A DNA stretch of 64,000 bases from Aquilonibacter sp963703325 (GTDB lineage: Bacteria > Vulcanimicrobiota > Vulcanimicrobiia > Vulcanimicrobiales > Vulcanimicrobiaceae). Within the stretch, counting starts at the first letter, position 1, and each line of letters opens with the position of its first letter. The position numbers and the translations under genes were made by a program. A model generated the notes under the pieces. That model had not been told where the DNA came from and did no database searches. It was given only the letters and a program-made list of their open reading frames with translations. Shown here in pieces: positions 14,961 to 23,963 of the stretch. The DNA is taken from contig OY969805.1 in assembly GCA_963703325.1 (NCBI GenBank), positions 2,728,001 to 2,792,000 on the forward strand, given 5' to 3'.

Positions 14961-15412
14961 CGCGTCTGCACCGTGAACCCGGTGGTCGTGACGGTAATGG
15001 CAACCGAGGTCTGATTGCCGTTCGTATCGGCGAATTTCGCGGCGCACGCGCCGGCTGCCGACGGTGTGACGGTAAATGTCGCCGCCGGACCAGCGCCGCT
15101 GCTCGGCGTTACCGTCGTAATCGAGGCACAGGTGTCGCTCTCGCTGAACGCGCCGGTGTAGCCCGTTTCCTGGACGTAGATGTTCTGCGCGTACGATACG
15201 CCCGTTCCGTTGATGGAAAGCGAGGTGGGATTGGCGCTGAGCACGCCGGCGGGCGGCGCCGTCGGTGTTGAGGTCGGCGCGCCCGATGGACTCGCCGTAA
15301 CATACACATAGGTCGTCGTATTCCCGCCGGAACACGCGACAAAGGCGCTCGCTGTAACAATGAGCGAAGCTAGCGCCGCACCGGACAACCCGGCAGATCG
15401 CGCGGGTGACAT
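14957..15412 (-). CDS. Secreted lipoprotein with one Ig-like domain
   Basis: This encodes 151 residues. The signal peptide ends in the lipobox-like FVAC followed by SGG, then a Pro/Thr/Ser linker. The rest is one beta-rich repeat: SANPTSLSINGTG, ESDTCASITTVTPSSG, ATFTVTPSAAGACAAKFAD and VAITVTTTG, with two Cys that could pair. Such repeats are common in bacterial surface proteins. It is translationally coupled (GTGA) to the glycine-rich protein downstream, so the two probably act together. Confidence 0.75.
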   Translation of the reverse strand: MSPARSAGLSGAALASLIVTASAFVACSGGNTTTYVYVTASPSGAPTSTPTAPPAGVLSANPTSLSINGTGVSYAQNIYVQETGYTGAFSESDTCASITTVTPSSGAGPAATFTVTPSAAGACAAKFADTNGNQTSVAITVTTTGFTVQTR

Positions 15413-15422
15413 TAAGGTAGTG

Positions 15423-16169
15423 TTATCCGCGTTCGGGTGCTACACCCTCTACATGCGCCAACCAGAAATCAAATGAGGCTCGCGCTTGTTCTTCGAGCAT
15501 CGCATCACCAGTGACGATTTCGCGTTCGAATTGGTGGTGCAAGGTTGAACGGCTGCCATAGTTAGCATCCATCAGGACGTCGGCGCGCATCAGCGCCTCG
15601 AGCATGTCCGGTTCGAAGCGCACTTTCGGCGGCAGCGTGCTGATCACAATCTCCGGCGGATTGTCGCTCGGCCATGGTTGCGCGTCGTAGCGCTCGCAGG
15701 CGTCGCGCACCTTCGCTTGGTCGCGACCCCACACGAAGAGATACGCGTCGTTTTCCGAAAAATGACCGAGAATCGCGCGCGCCGTCGGACCGTAGCCGAG
15801 GACGCCGATGCGCTTGAGCGCGATCGATTCCTCCAGCAGGGCCTCGAGCGCGCTTCGCGCGCCGATGCCGTCGGTGTTGTGACCCAGAATCTGCGAGCCG
15901 AAAAAAATCGTGTTGACGGCATGCGCGCGCTGCGCTTCTTCACTGAGGGTATCGCAAGCCGTCAGCGCTTCTTCTTTCAGCGGCGTGGTGACGTTGGCGC
16001 CGGTATAGCCGTCGAGGCGCATGCGGCGAATCACCGAGACCGCATTGACCAGCGGCACGCGGATCGCGACGTAGCTCGCGTCCTCGATTTCCGCTTCGCG
16101 CAAGAATTGGCGGTGAATCTCGGGACTGCGGCTATGTGAGACCGGATCACCGATGACCGCGAGTCTCAC
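15423..16169 (-). CDS. aroE: Shikimate dehydrogenase (NADP+)
   Basis: AroE reduces 3-dehydroshikimate to shikimate in aromatic amino acid synthesis. This encodes 248 residues, slightly short. GDPVSHSRSPEIH gives the shikimate-binding Ser pair, ANVTTPLKE the catalytic Lys, and LGHNTDGIGA the catalytic Asp. A Rossmann segment (GVLGYGPTARAIL) has Tyr-Gly-Pro where GxGG is usual. The C-terminal block GDAMLEEQARASFDFW is typical. It starts inside the end of yqeG (ATGA overlap); in Bacillus the same two genes are also neighbours. Confidence 0.9.
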   Translation of the reverse strand: MRLAVIGDPVSHSRSPEIHRQFLREAEIEDASYVAIRVPLVNAVSVIRRMRLDGYTGANVTTPLKEEALTACDTLSEEAQRAHAVNTIFFGSQILGHNTDGIGARSALEALLEESIALKRIGVLGYGPTARAILGHFSENDAYLFVWGRDQAKVRDACERYDAQPWPSDNPPEIVISTLPPKVRFEPDMLEALMRADVLMDANYGSRSTLHHQFEREIVTGDAMLEEQARASFDFWLAHVEGVAPERG

Positions 16170-16651
16170 GAGCTGGGCCGATCCGGTAACATCAGCCGTT
16201 CGAAAAACCGGAAGATCTTCGTGATTGGAAAGTCCTTGGCTTCGATCGGCTCAGTGAGAATCGTGTAGAGCCCGCACAGTTTTCCAGAGAGCACGTCGGT
16301 GAAGAGCTGATCGCCCACCACCGCGATCTCCTTACGCGGCATGTCGAGCATGCGAATCGCTCGCATTACACCGAACGGCAGCGGTTTGAGGGCGTTGGGA
16401 ATGCACGGGACATCGAGCTGGCGCGCGATCCCGGTGACGCGTTCGGTGAAATTGTTGGAAACCATCACCATGCGAAAGCCGTGATCGTGGGCGCGGGCCA
16501 CCCAATCGAGGTGGTCGGCCTCGAGTTCGGTCTGCCGGAACCCCATCAGGGTGTTGTCGAGGTCGACGATGAGGCCGCGAAAGCCCTGGGCACGGAGCTC
16601 CTCGATGGCGACCGTGGCAAGACGCGTGACGTAACGATCCGGACCGAACAT
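16166..16651 (-). CDS. yqeG: YqeG-family HAD phosphatase (subfamily IIIA)
   Basis: This encodes 161 residues. LIVDLDNTLMGF is HAD motif I with both catalytic Asp residues, MVMVSNN is motif II, and AVVGDQLFTDVLSG is motif IV; the Lys of motif III lies in NALKPLPFGV. This order and the length match the YqeG family, whose substrate is not settled. The operon with aroE supports a conserved neighbourhood seen in Gram-positive bacteria. It is the first gene of the pair. Confidence 0.88.
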   Translation of the reverse strand: MFGPDRYVTRLATVAIEELRAQGFRGLIVDLDNTLMGFRQTELEADHLDWVARAHDHGFRMVMVSNNFTERVTGIARQLDVPCIPNALKPLPFGVMRAIRMLDMPRKEIAVVGDQLFTDVLSGKLCGLYTILTEPIEAKDFPITKIFRFFERLMLPDRPSS

Positions 16652-16803
16652 TAGGGCTGCCGTTCCGACGGCTTATCCCCGGTATCCTCGGAAGGCTCCA
16701 CAGGCTCTCCTCGCGGCGCGGACCTCATCCTCGGCCCGTCCTCCGATTTTTGTCGTTTTCCACAGCTCCGGCACAAGGAGTTGAGCCCGACGACCCCAAT
16801 ATC

Positions 16804-16832
16804 TTGTGGCAATGAGACAGGTGTGGCACAAT
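16804..16832 (+). promoter_or_regulatory. Candidate promoter for nrdJ
   Basis: In the 286-bp gap between yqeG and nrdJ, TTGTGG (16804-16809) and CACAAT (16827-16832) are spaced 17 nt, about 105 nt before the nrdJ start. The -10 match is imperfect. The rest of the gap shows no convincing gene, riboswitch or NrdR-box pair. Confidence 0.25.
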
Positions 16833-16937
16833 AGGTGTCCCACCGGTCTATCGGTCTCGCTCATAGCGAACAGGTGTTCGCATCGCGCCTCTCGAAGACA
16901 ACAAGTCCGCCTCAGCACGCGCAAGGAGCAGCTCCCC

Positions 16938-19784
16938 ATGAAGTTCCGTCGTCTCTATTCGGCCCCCGGCGATCCGTATGCGGGCCTTGAATTCGAGCCG
17001 CGCACCTCCCGAATCGTTAACCCCGACGGGTCGGTGATTTTTGAAGCCAAGGATGTGATGGTGCCGACCGGGTGGAGCCAGGTCGCCGTCGACGTGCTCG
17101 CTCAGAAGTATTGCCGGAAAGCCGGCGTTCCAACCGCGACCGTGCGCGTTGCCGAGGACGGCGTCCCCGAATGGCTGTGGCGCTCCGAGGCCGCGTCGGA
17201 TGCAACGTTCGGGGCCGAGCGCGACGCACGCCAGGTCTTCAACCGGCTCTCGGGCTGCTGGGCGTATTGGGGCTGGAAGTCGGGCTACTTCGATACCGAA
17301 GACGACGCACGCGTCTACTACGACGAAATGGCGGCGATGCTTGCGCGCCAAGTCGGCGCACCAAATTCACCGCAATGGTTTAACACCGGCTTGCATTGGG
17401 CGTACGGCATTTCGGGTCCGTCGCAAGGCCACTATTACGTCGACCCCAAGACGAACGAAACCGTGCGTTCGACCAGTACCTTCGAACATCCGCAAGTTTC
17501 CGCGTGCTATATCCTTTCCATCGAAGACGATTTGGTCAATCAGGGCGGCATTTTCGACGGATTGATTCGCGAAGCGCGCATTTTCAAAGGCGGCTCGGGC
17601 TCGGGTGCGAACTTCTCGCGCCTTCGCGGCGAGGGTGAGAAGCTCACCGGCGGCGGCACGTCGAGCGGTTTGATGTCGTTCCTCAAGGTCTTCGATCGCG
17701 CGGCCGGCGCGATCAAATCAGGCGGGACAACGCGGCGCGCCGCCAAGATGGTGGTGCTCAATGCCGATCATCCCGACATCGAGAAGTTCGTGAATTGGAA
17801 GGTTACCGAGGAGCGCAAAGTCGCGGATTTGGTGATCGGCTCGCGCATTCTCAAGGAGCAGCTCAATGCGATCATGGCGGCAGCGCACGATACGCGCGTT
17901 CCGGAATCGTCGCGTTTCGATATCGCATTTAATTCGCATTTGCGCGAAGCGCTGCGCAAGGCACTTGCAATGGGCGTCCCCAGCGGCGCGACGCAACAAG
18001 CGCTCGATTACGCGCGTCAGGGCTTCAAGAGTTTGGAGATCGACGAATATGACACGGCCTGGGATTCGGAAGCGTACAATACCGTTTCGGGTCAGAACTC
18101 AAACAACTCGGTGCGTTTAACGAACGCGTTCTTCAATGCGCTCGACAAGAACGATGATTGGGCGCTGACCTCGCGCACCAACGGCAACACGGTCAAGACG
18201 ATCAAGGCCGCCGATCTGTGGGAGCAAATCGGTCTTGCTGCTTGGCAGTGCGCCGATCCCGGTTTGCAATTCGACGACACGATTCAAGAGTGGCACACAT
18301 GTTCGAACGACGAACGGATTAATGCAACAAATCCGTGCGTCACGGGCGACACACTTGTCGCTACCGCAGACGGACCGCGACGCATCGCTGACATGGTCGG
18401 TAAGGCCGCGTTCATTATCGGCTCCGACGGCAAACCGCACTTTGTCAACAAGATCTTCCCGACGGGTCGCAAAGCTGTTTACAGGCTCGTAACGAAGGCC
18501 GGCTATACACTGGATCTTACGGCCGACCACAAGGTTCTTACCGAGAATCGCGGTGACGTCCCGGCCTGCGAACTGCGCGTAGGCGATCGGATTCTTCTTT
18601 CCGGCTCGGGCTTTGGCAATGAGCACTTGGACGAGCAAATCGCACTCGGCGTTGGCGCGGCTGTCGGTGACGGCTGCGTAACAAACGGCGAAAGCAATAG
18701 CCTGATCCTCACCATGCACGAGGACGAGGCGCCAGTTCTTCAAGATATCGCCGACGGTATTAACGCGCTAAAGGCTACGATGCTCGACGACGGTCGGAGC
18801 CGTCGAGCCACGATGGTAACTGCACCAAAGTCCGCGTCGGGAACCCTCATCTCAACGGGGAACCGGCGCGTCGTCGGCCTCTTCTCACGCTACGCCGTCC
18901 TTAATGAGGGCAGTGCGCGGAAGCGGTTTACCGACGCGGCGTATCGTCTGGATAAAGCATCGACCGCTGGTATGTTGCGTGGGCTCTTCACTGCTGACGG
19001 TACAGTGGCAAACTACGGCGAAAAGTCGCAATACATTTCGCTCGATTCTTGTTCGCTCGACCTCTTGCAACAAGTACAGTACATGTTGCTCTCATTCGGG
19101 ATCAAAGCGAAGCTTTACACCGATCGCCGGAACAATGCTTCTTCGATGTGCCCCGACGGCAATGGTGGCCTTGCCAGATATGACGTTGTACAAATGCACT
19201 CACTCCGCATTTCACGCACATCGCGCCTCGTGTTTGAACGGGAGATAGGCTTCCATCCCTCTTCTCATAAGTCGGCCGTCCTTCGCCGCGTAAATGAAAC
19301 CGTTTCCTGTTACGAAGATAAGTTCTCTGACGCTTTCGCCCAACTGGATCGAATTGGCGAAGCTGATGTGTTTGATCTAACCGAAAACGACACGTCTCAC
19401 TTCGTTGCAAACGGGTTGCGAGTACATAATTGCTCGGAATACGTATTCATAGATGACACTGCCTGCAACTTGGCATCCTTGAATCTCGTGAAATTCGAGG
19501 ATGATCGCGGCGGATTCGACGCGCATCGTTTTGCCGAAGCGGCGCGCGTGTGGACGACCACGCTCGAGATCTCAGTGACGATGGGGCAGATGCCCTCGAA
19601 GACGATCGCCGAGAAGAACCATAAGTATCGGACGCTCGGACTCGGCTATGCAAATCTTGGCACGCTCCTCATGCGCATGGGCTTACCCTACGATTCCGAA
19701 GAAGGCTACGGCTGGTGCGCAGCGATCAACGCATTGATGACGGGTGCGGCGTATCGCACATCGGCTGAGATGGCGCAGCACTTC
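16938..19784 (+). CDS. nrdJ: B12-dependent (class II) ribonucleotide reductase, 5' part with intein
   Basis: NrdJ makes deoxyribonucleotides using adenosylcobalamin to generate the active-site radical. ATG 16938 has AGGAG 9 nt upstream. Residues 1-466 are N-extein, including NSPQWFNTGLHW, FKGGSGSGANFS and SGGTTRRAAKMV. The N-extein ends ERINATNP, where the intein (18336-19430) begins. The C-extein resumes with CSEYVFIDD and TACNLASLNL. Family similarity in this frame stops after EMAQHF at 19784; the frame stays open only to 19877. The continuation is one base shifted at 19786, so the gene is split by a frameshift that may be real or an assembly error. Confidence 0.9.
18336..19430 (+). other. 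Intein in NrdJ with LAGLIDADG-type homing endonuclease
   Basis: This is an in-frame 365-residue insertion inside nrdJ. It starts with Cys (CVTGDTLVATADGPRRIADM, block A) and ends VHN before a Cys, the standard splice junctions. Block B is GYTLDLTADHKVLT. Two dodecapeptide motifs (IALGVGAAVGDGCV and LRGLFTADGTV) mark a LAGLIDADG endonuclease. Block F/G is VFDLTENDTSHFVANG then LRVHN. All splicing residues are present, so it should self-splice, restoring NATNP-CSEY. The +1 Cys is the Cys of the NPCxE motif, the expected thiyl-radical cysteine of the reductase. Confidence 0.93.
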
Positions 19785-19785
19785 A

Positions 19786-21636
19786 GGATTCTTCGAGCGC
19801 TTCGAAGCAAATCGCGAGCCGATGCTGCGCGTGATTCGCAATCATCGTCGTGCTGCGTACGATGCCGCGAAGGATGAGTACGAAGGCTTGTCCGTCACGC
19901 CGGTGACGCACGCACCGACGCTCTTCACCCAAGAGACGTGGGCACTCGCGCGCAAGATGTGGGACGATGCCCTCGCGATCGGCGAAGTGTCCGGCTACCG
20001 CAATGCCCAGACGGTCGTGATCGCTCCAACCGGCACAATCGGCCTGGTGATGGACTGCGATACCACCGGCATCGAGCCCGACTTTGCTCTAGTGAAATTC
20101 AAGAAGCTGGCCGGCGGCGGCTACTTCAAGATCGTAAATCAATCGGTCGAGGCTGCGCTGCGTCGCCTCGGATACAGCGACGAGCAAATCGCGGCGATCG
20201 AGACGTACGCCAAGGGCACCGGCACGCTGTTCGAAGCGCCGCACATCAACCGCGCGACGCTCAAAGCCAAAGGCTTCGACGACGACGCGATCGCGCGCGT
20301 GGAGGAATCATTGCCGGGCGCGTTCGAGCTTCCGTTCGTGTTCAACAAGTTCGTGCTGGGCGACGAGATCTGCAAAGACAAGCTGGCCTTCACCGACGAG
20401 CAGATCAACGATTGGAACTGGTCGCTGCTGCGCGACGGCCTCGGCTTTAGCACGCAGCAGATCGAGGAAGCCTCGGCGCACATCTGCGGACGCATGACGC
20501 TCGAGGGCGCACCGGAGCTTAAGGATGAGCATCTCGCGGTCTTCGACTGTGCGACGCCGTGTGGCAAATACGGCACGCGTTACATTCGTCCGCTCGCGCA
20601 CGTCGACATGATGGCGGCTGCGCAGCCGTTCGTCTCGGGCGCAATCTCGAAAACGATTAACATGCCGCAGACGGCATCAATCGCCGAAGTGAAGGACGCC
20701 TATCGCTATAGCTGGGAGCGCATGATCAAAGCGGTCGCGCTCTATCGCGACGGTTCGAAGCTCTCGCAACCTCTAGCTGCAAGCTTCGACTTGGGCGGCG
20801 ACGCGTCGATCGACGAAGAGGTGGCGCCGACGCAGCCCTTCCAACAGCCGCTGCAAGTGGCCGAGAAGATCGTCTACCGCTATATTGCCAAACGCCGCAG
20901 CATGCCGCCGCGTCGCAGCGGCTACACCCAGAAAGCCGTCATCGGTGGACACAAAGTCTACCTGCGCACCGGTGAGTACGAAAACGGGCAGCTCGGTGAG
21001 ATCTTCATCGACATGCATAAGGAAGGCGCCGCGTTCCGATCGTTGATGAACAACTTCGCGATCGCGGTGAGCCTGGGTCTGCAGCACGGCGTGCCGCTCG
21101 AAGAGTACGTGGAGGCCTTCACCTTCACGCGCTTCGAGCCTAACGGTCCAGTGGTGGGTCACCAGAATATCAAGATGGCGACCTCACTGCTTGACTACAT
21201 CTTCCGCGAGTTGGCGGTGAGCTATCTCGGCCGCTACGATCTCGCGCACGTGCAGCCGTCCATGGAGATGGATGCGATGGGCGTGGGATCCGAGGAGGAG
21301 TACATCGCCGAGGAGCCGGGTCCGACGAACGTGCGTCCGAGCGGCGTCGCGGAGAAGTTCCATCCGGTCTCGACGCATCTCCGTCCCGGCGCGAAGGACG
21401 AAGGCGGCGAGGGCGGAGATGGCGGCATGCATGCGCCGGCGATGCATGATACGCCCAAACCACTACCGCACGCAGCCACGGCAACGGCGGTAATGTCGAA
21501 AGTCGAAGCCGTCAACGCCTCGAAGGCGAAGGGCTACACCGGTAACGCCTGCGGTGAGTGCGGCCAACTCACGATGGTCCGCAACGGTGCCTGCGAAAAG
21601 TGCGACAACTGTGGTGCGACGTCGGGATGTAGTTAG
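19786..21636 (+). CDS. nrdJ: B12-dependent ribonucleotide reductase, 3' part (frameshifted)
   Basis: This is the continuation of nrdJ in the next frame: 616 residues from GFFERFEANREPMLRVIRNH to the stop at 21634. VIAPTGTIGLVMDCDTTGIEP and KTINMPQTASIAEV are core class II reductase motifs. The C-terminus has a zinc-ribbon-like tail, CGECGQLTMVRNGACEKCDNCG, as in other long NrdJ proteins, where the final Cys residues re-reduce the active site. No ribosome-binding site or sensible start codon precedes this part, so it is not an independent gene. Together with the 5' part and minus the intein, the product would be about 1200 residues. Confidence 0.9.
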   Translation, partial: GFFERFEANREPMLRVIRNHRRAAYDAAKDEYEGLSVTPVTHAPTLFTQETWALARKMWDDALAIGEVSGYRNAQTVVIAPTGTIGLVMDCDTTGIEPDFALVKFKKLAGGGYFKIVNQSVEAALRRLGYSDEQIAAIETYAKGTGTLFEAPHINRATLKAKGFDDDAIARVEESLPGAFELPFVFNKFVLGDEICKDKLAFTDEQINDWNWSLLRDGLGFSTQQIEEASAHICGRMTLEGAPELKDEHLAVFDCATPCGKYGTRYIRPLAHVDMMAAAQPFVSGAISKTINMPQTASIAEVKDAYRYSWERMIKAVALYRDGSKLSQPLAASFDLGGDASIDEEVAPTQPFQQPLQVAEKIVYRYIAKRRSMPPRRSGYTQKAVIGGHKVYLRTGEYENGQLGEIFIDMHKEGAAFRSLMNNFAIAVSLGLQHGVPLEEYVEAFTFTRFEPNGPVVGHQNIKMATSLLDYIFRELAVSYLGRYDLAHVQPSMEMDAMGVGSEEEYIAEEPGPTNVRPSGVAEKFHPVSTHLRPGAKDEGGEGGDGGMHAPAMHDTPKPLPHAATATAVMSKVEAVNASKAKGYTGNACGECGQLTMVRNGACEKCDNCGATSGCS

Positions 21637-22171
21637 CATTTCGAAGGAAGGCGAGATGGACCAAACCCACATATCAGAGCAGATCGCGCACACTACTGCT
21701 CGAATCGAGACATTTAGCCCCTCCAACGTCTCGGAGTCGGGGACGGGCTTCTTCTACCACGTTCCTCTTGGGGGAGAGTCTGTTGTCCCTCTTCTCATAA
21801 CAAATCGCCACATGGTGGTCGGTAAAGCCAGCATCGAGATATCGCTGACGCACGCTAACGACAAGGTGATCCCGAATATGGCGACCACGAGAGGTATTTT
21901 TTAACTGACCTGCAGGCGGCTACCATCTATCATCCTGATCGAGAAGTTGACCTCGCAGCTGTTTTGGTAGGCAACATTCTAAATAACATGATTGCAAAGG
22001 GCCGGCCCGCCTACCATAAGAGCCTATCCAAAGAATTTCTACCGACGGAAGCTGATGTCGAGACGTTCACCAGCTTCGAGGACGTGCTCATGGTGGTGAC
22101 GTGTGAGGCCTAATCCGGGCCTGCGGGAGTTGTGAGTTTCCGGGCGTAGAGCCCAGCAAGGAGACTCGTTC

Positions 22172-22465
22172 TTGAGAAAAAGTCGCTTTACCGAGGCGCA
22201 GATCGTCTCGATTCTGCGCGAGGTCGATGGCGGAACGCCGGTGACGGAGCTCGCGCGAAGACACGGCGTGCACGCAAATACGATCCGGCTCTGGCGAGAT
22301 AAGTATAGCGGCATGGAAACCAGCGATCTGGTTCGCCTGAAGCAGCTCGAAGCCGAAAACGCGCAGATGCAGCGCATCATTGCCCGCCAAACGATTGAGA
22401 TCGACGCTATGAAAAATCTCGTCTCAAAAAACGGCTGGGGCCCTCGCAGCGACAAGAAGCGGTGA
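22172..22465 (+). CDS. IS3-family transposase OrfA
   Basis: This encodes 97 residues from TTG 22172, preceded by AAGGAG. RFTEAQIVSILREVDGG and the helix-turn-helix HGVHANTIRLWRDKY are the DNA-binding part; a leucine-zipper-like stretch (LVRLKQLEAENAQMQRII) follows. It binds the IS ends and, by the family's usual frameshift, supplies the N-terminus of the OrfAB transposase. Its stop overlaps the orfB GTG as GTGA, which differs from the -1 slippery arrangement of many IS3 elements. Confidence 0.95.
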   Translation: MRKSRFTEAQIVSILREVDGGTPVTELARRHGVHANTIRLWRDKYSGMETSDLVRLKQLEAENAQMQRIIARQTIEIDAMKNLVSKNGWGPRSDKKR

Positions 22466-23280
22466 GGGCTTTGCAAGGCGACGGGGTTTCGCAGCGACGG
22501 GCATGCTGGCTGGTTGATTGCACGCGAAGCACGCTGCACTATCGCAAGCAGCGGCCAAACGATGAGCAGATCGCCACGCGCATGCGCGAGCTTGCGGCCG
22601 AGCGGCCACGCTGGGGCTGGCGGCGCCTGAAAGTGCTCTTTAAACGCGAGGGCATCGCCATCGGCTACGACCGCTTTTTGCGAATCTATCGCGCAAATAG
22701 CCTGCAAGTGCGGCCGCGGCGCAAACGCAAGGTCAACTACGTTCGCGGAAACGTCGTGCCGGCGGTCACTCGGCCCAACGAGCGTTGGTCGATCGACTTC
22801 ATGCACGATCGCTTGGCCAACGGCCGCAAAATTCGCACCTTAAACATCGTCGACGATTTCACCCGCGAATGCCTCGCTCTGCGCATCGCGTATTCGCTCG
22901 GAAGCACCGACGTTATCAGGGAATTCGAAGACATCGCTTTCGAGCGCGGCTTTCCTGAAACGATTCGCTTCGACAACGGCCCGGAGTTCACGAGCCTGGC
23001 GATGCTGCGCTGGAGCGCTGAGCGCAGGGTTCGACCGCACTTCATCGATCCCGGCAAGCCAACGCAAAACGCGAACATCGAATCGCTCAACGGCAAGATT
23101 CGCGACGAACTGCTCAACTTGCATTCGTTTACCACGATCTTCGAAGCCCGCCGCGCGGCCGAGGCCTGGCGCAACGACTACAACGACGTCCGACCGCATT
23201 CAGCTCTCGACCTGCAAACACCAAGGGAGTTTGCCGATCGATTCAAAACCAACCACACCTCACAATTATCTGCGGCCTGA
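22462..23280 (+). CDS. IS3-family transposase OrfB (DDE integrase core)
   Basis: This encodes 272 residues. The HTH_21 region (RMRELAAERPRWGWRRLKVL) leads into the rve core: WSIDFMHD has the first Asp, IRFDNGPEFTS the second, and NANIESLNGKIRDEL the catalytic Glu. The C-terminus has the usual WRNDYNDVRPHSALD. All catalytic residues are intact. It starts at GTG 22462, overlapping the orfA stop. Confidence 0.96.
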   Translation: MRALQGDGVSQRRACWLVDCTRSTLHYRKQRPNDEQIATRMRELAAERPRWGWRRLKVLFKREGIAIGYDRFLRIYRANSLQVRPRRKRKVNYVRGNVVPAVTRPNERWSIDFMHDRLANGRKIRTLNIVDDFTRECLALRIAYSLGSTDVIREFEDIAFERGFPETIRFDNGPEFTSLAMLRWSAERRVRPHFIDPGKPTQNANIESLNGKIRDELLNLHSFTTIFEARRAAEAWRNDYNDVRPHSALDLQTPREFADRFKTNHTSQLSAA

Positions 23281-23963
23281 AATTGCCTCACACGTCAGTG
23301 GGCTACCCAAACGGAATATGGGATTCTAGAGATAACCTCCCAATAGTACGGCGTGGGCAAACCGCGACGCCCTATGCGCGAGACCATGAAGGTCGCGAGG
23401 AATTCGTGATCGATGCCGCATGCTTTCCGGGTTCAAGTGGCTCCCCAATATATCTTTACAACCAAGGCTCATATGCAACCCGCTCGGGCGGCATCACGCT
23501 AGGCGGAAGATTCAAGCTCCTCGGAATTCTATATGCAGGTCCGGTGCGCATTGAACATGGCGTTCTTGCAATTGTACCGATCCCAACTGCGCATCGCACT
23601 GTCGCGGTTTCCCAAAGCCCAATTCACCTTGGGTTTTGCATCAAATCATCCCAAATACTCGCCCTCGAGCCCGCCGCTAGGGCATTGGCCGCCTTGCGAC
23701 CGGCATGCCCTTCGCAGCACGCTAGCCAAAGCGCGTAAACTTACCGCCGCTGCGGCGCGCTCCCGTTGCTCCGCCGCCTTGCAGAAATCGGTGACCAGCG
23801 CGTAGCAGGTGCCCGGTCGCGACAGGCAGGGATGTTATACGTGCTACGGGCTCCCCTCTCGAACTCTGGGGCTCGATCGTCGGCGCGATTGGCAGGCGAA
23901 GCGGAAACCTAGGGAATATGTACATTTGAAACGCGTAGCCTTTACTGTAGGCGGACTAAGACA

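Larger units (their letters stand above)
22097..23297 (+). mobile_element. IS3-family insertion sequence (IS407-like), 1201 bp
   Basis: Terminal inverted repeats TGACGTGTGAGGC (22097-22109) and its complement (23285-23297) are identical for 13 bp, and similarity continues imperfectly for ~25 bp. A 4-bp target duplication GTGG flanks both ends (22093-22096, 23298-23301). It carries overlapping orfA and orfB. Length, 4-bp duplication and gene arrangement fit the IS407 group. It interrupts a protease gene and is intact, so it may be recent and mobile. Confidence 0.95.
21656..23738 (+). pseudogene. Trypsin-like serine protease, disrupted by frameshift and IS
   Basis: ATG 21656 has a strong GGAAGG site upstream, 20 nt after nrdJ. 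The first part (21656-21904) contains SGTGFFY and LITNRHMVVG with the catalytic His. It stops at TAA 21902, but the frame one base back continues FLTDLQAATIYH and DREVDLAAVLVG, carrying the likely catalytic Asp, up to FEDVLMV. The IS then interrupts. Removing the IS and one 4-bp duplicate restores VLMVGYPNGIWDS in frame, followed by FPGSSGSPIY with the catalytic Ser, to the stop at 23736. The ancestor was a ~290-residue S1-type peptidase with a complete triad. Confidence 0.85.

Noticed and set aside
14961..15335. Upstream extension of the glycine-rich protein frame.
   Set aside because: It is an out-of-frame reading of the lipoprotein 14957-15412; the GTGA overlap gives the better start.
16821..16836. 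NrdR box before nrdJ.
   Set aside because: CACAATAGGTGT matches only part of the consensus, and no second box at the usual spacing was found.
19782..19790. Programmed +1 frameshift at TTC-AGG-A in nrdJ.
   Set aside because: The P-site tRNA for TTC cannot re-pair with TCA after a +1 slip, and no stimulatory element is evident; an indel is simpler.
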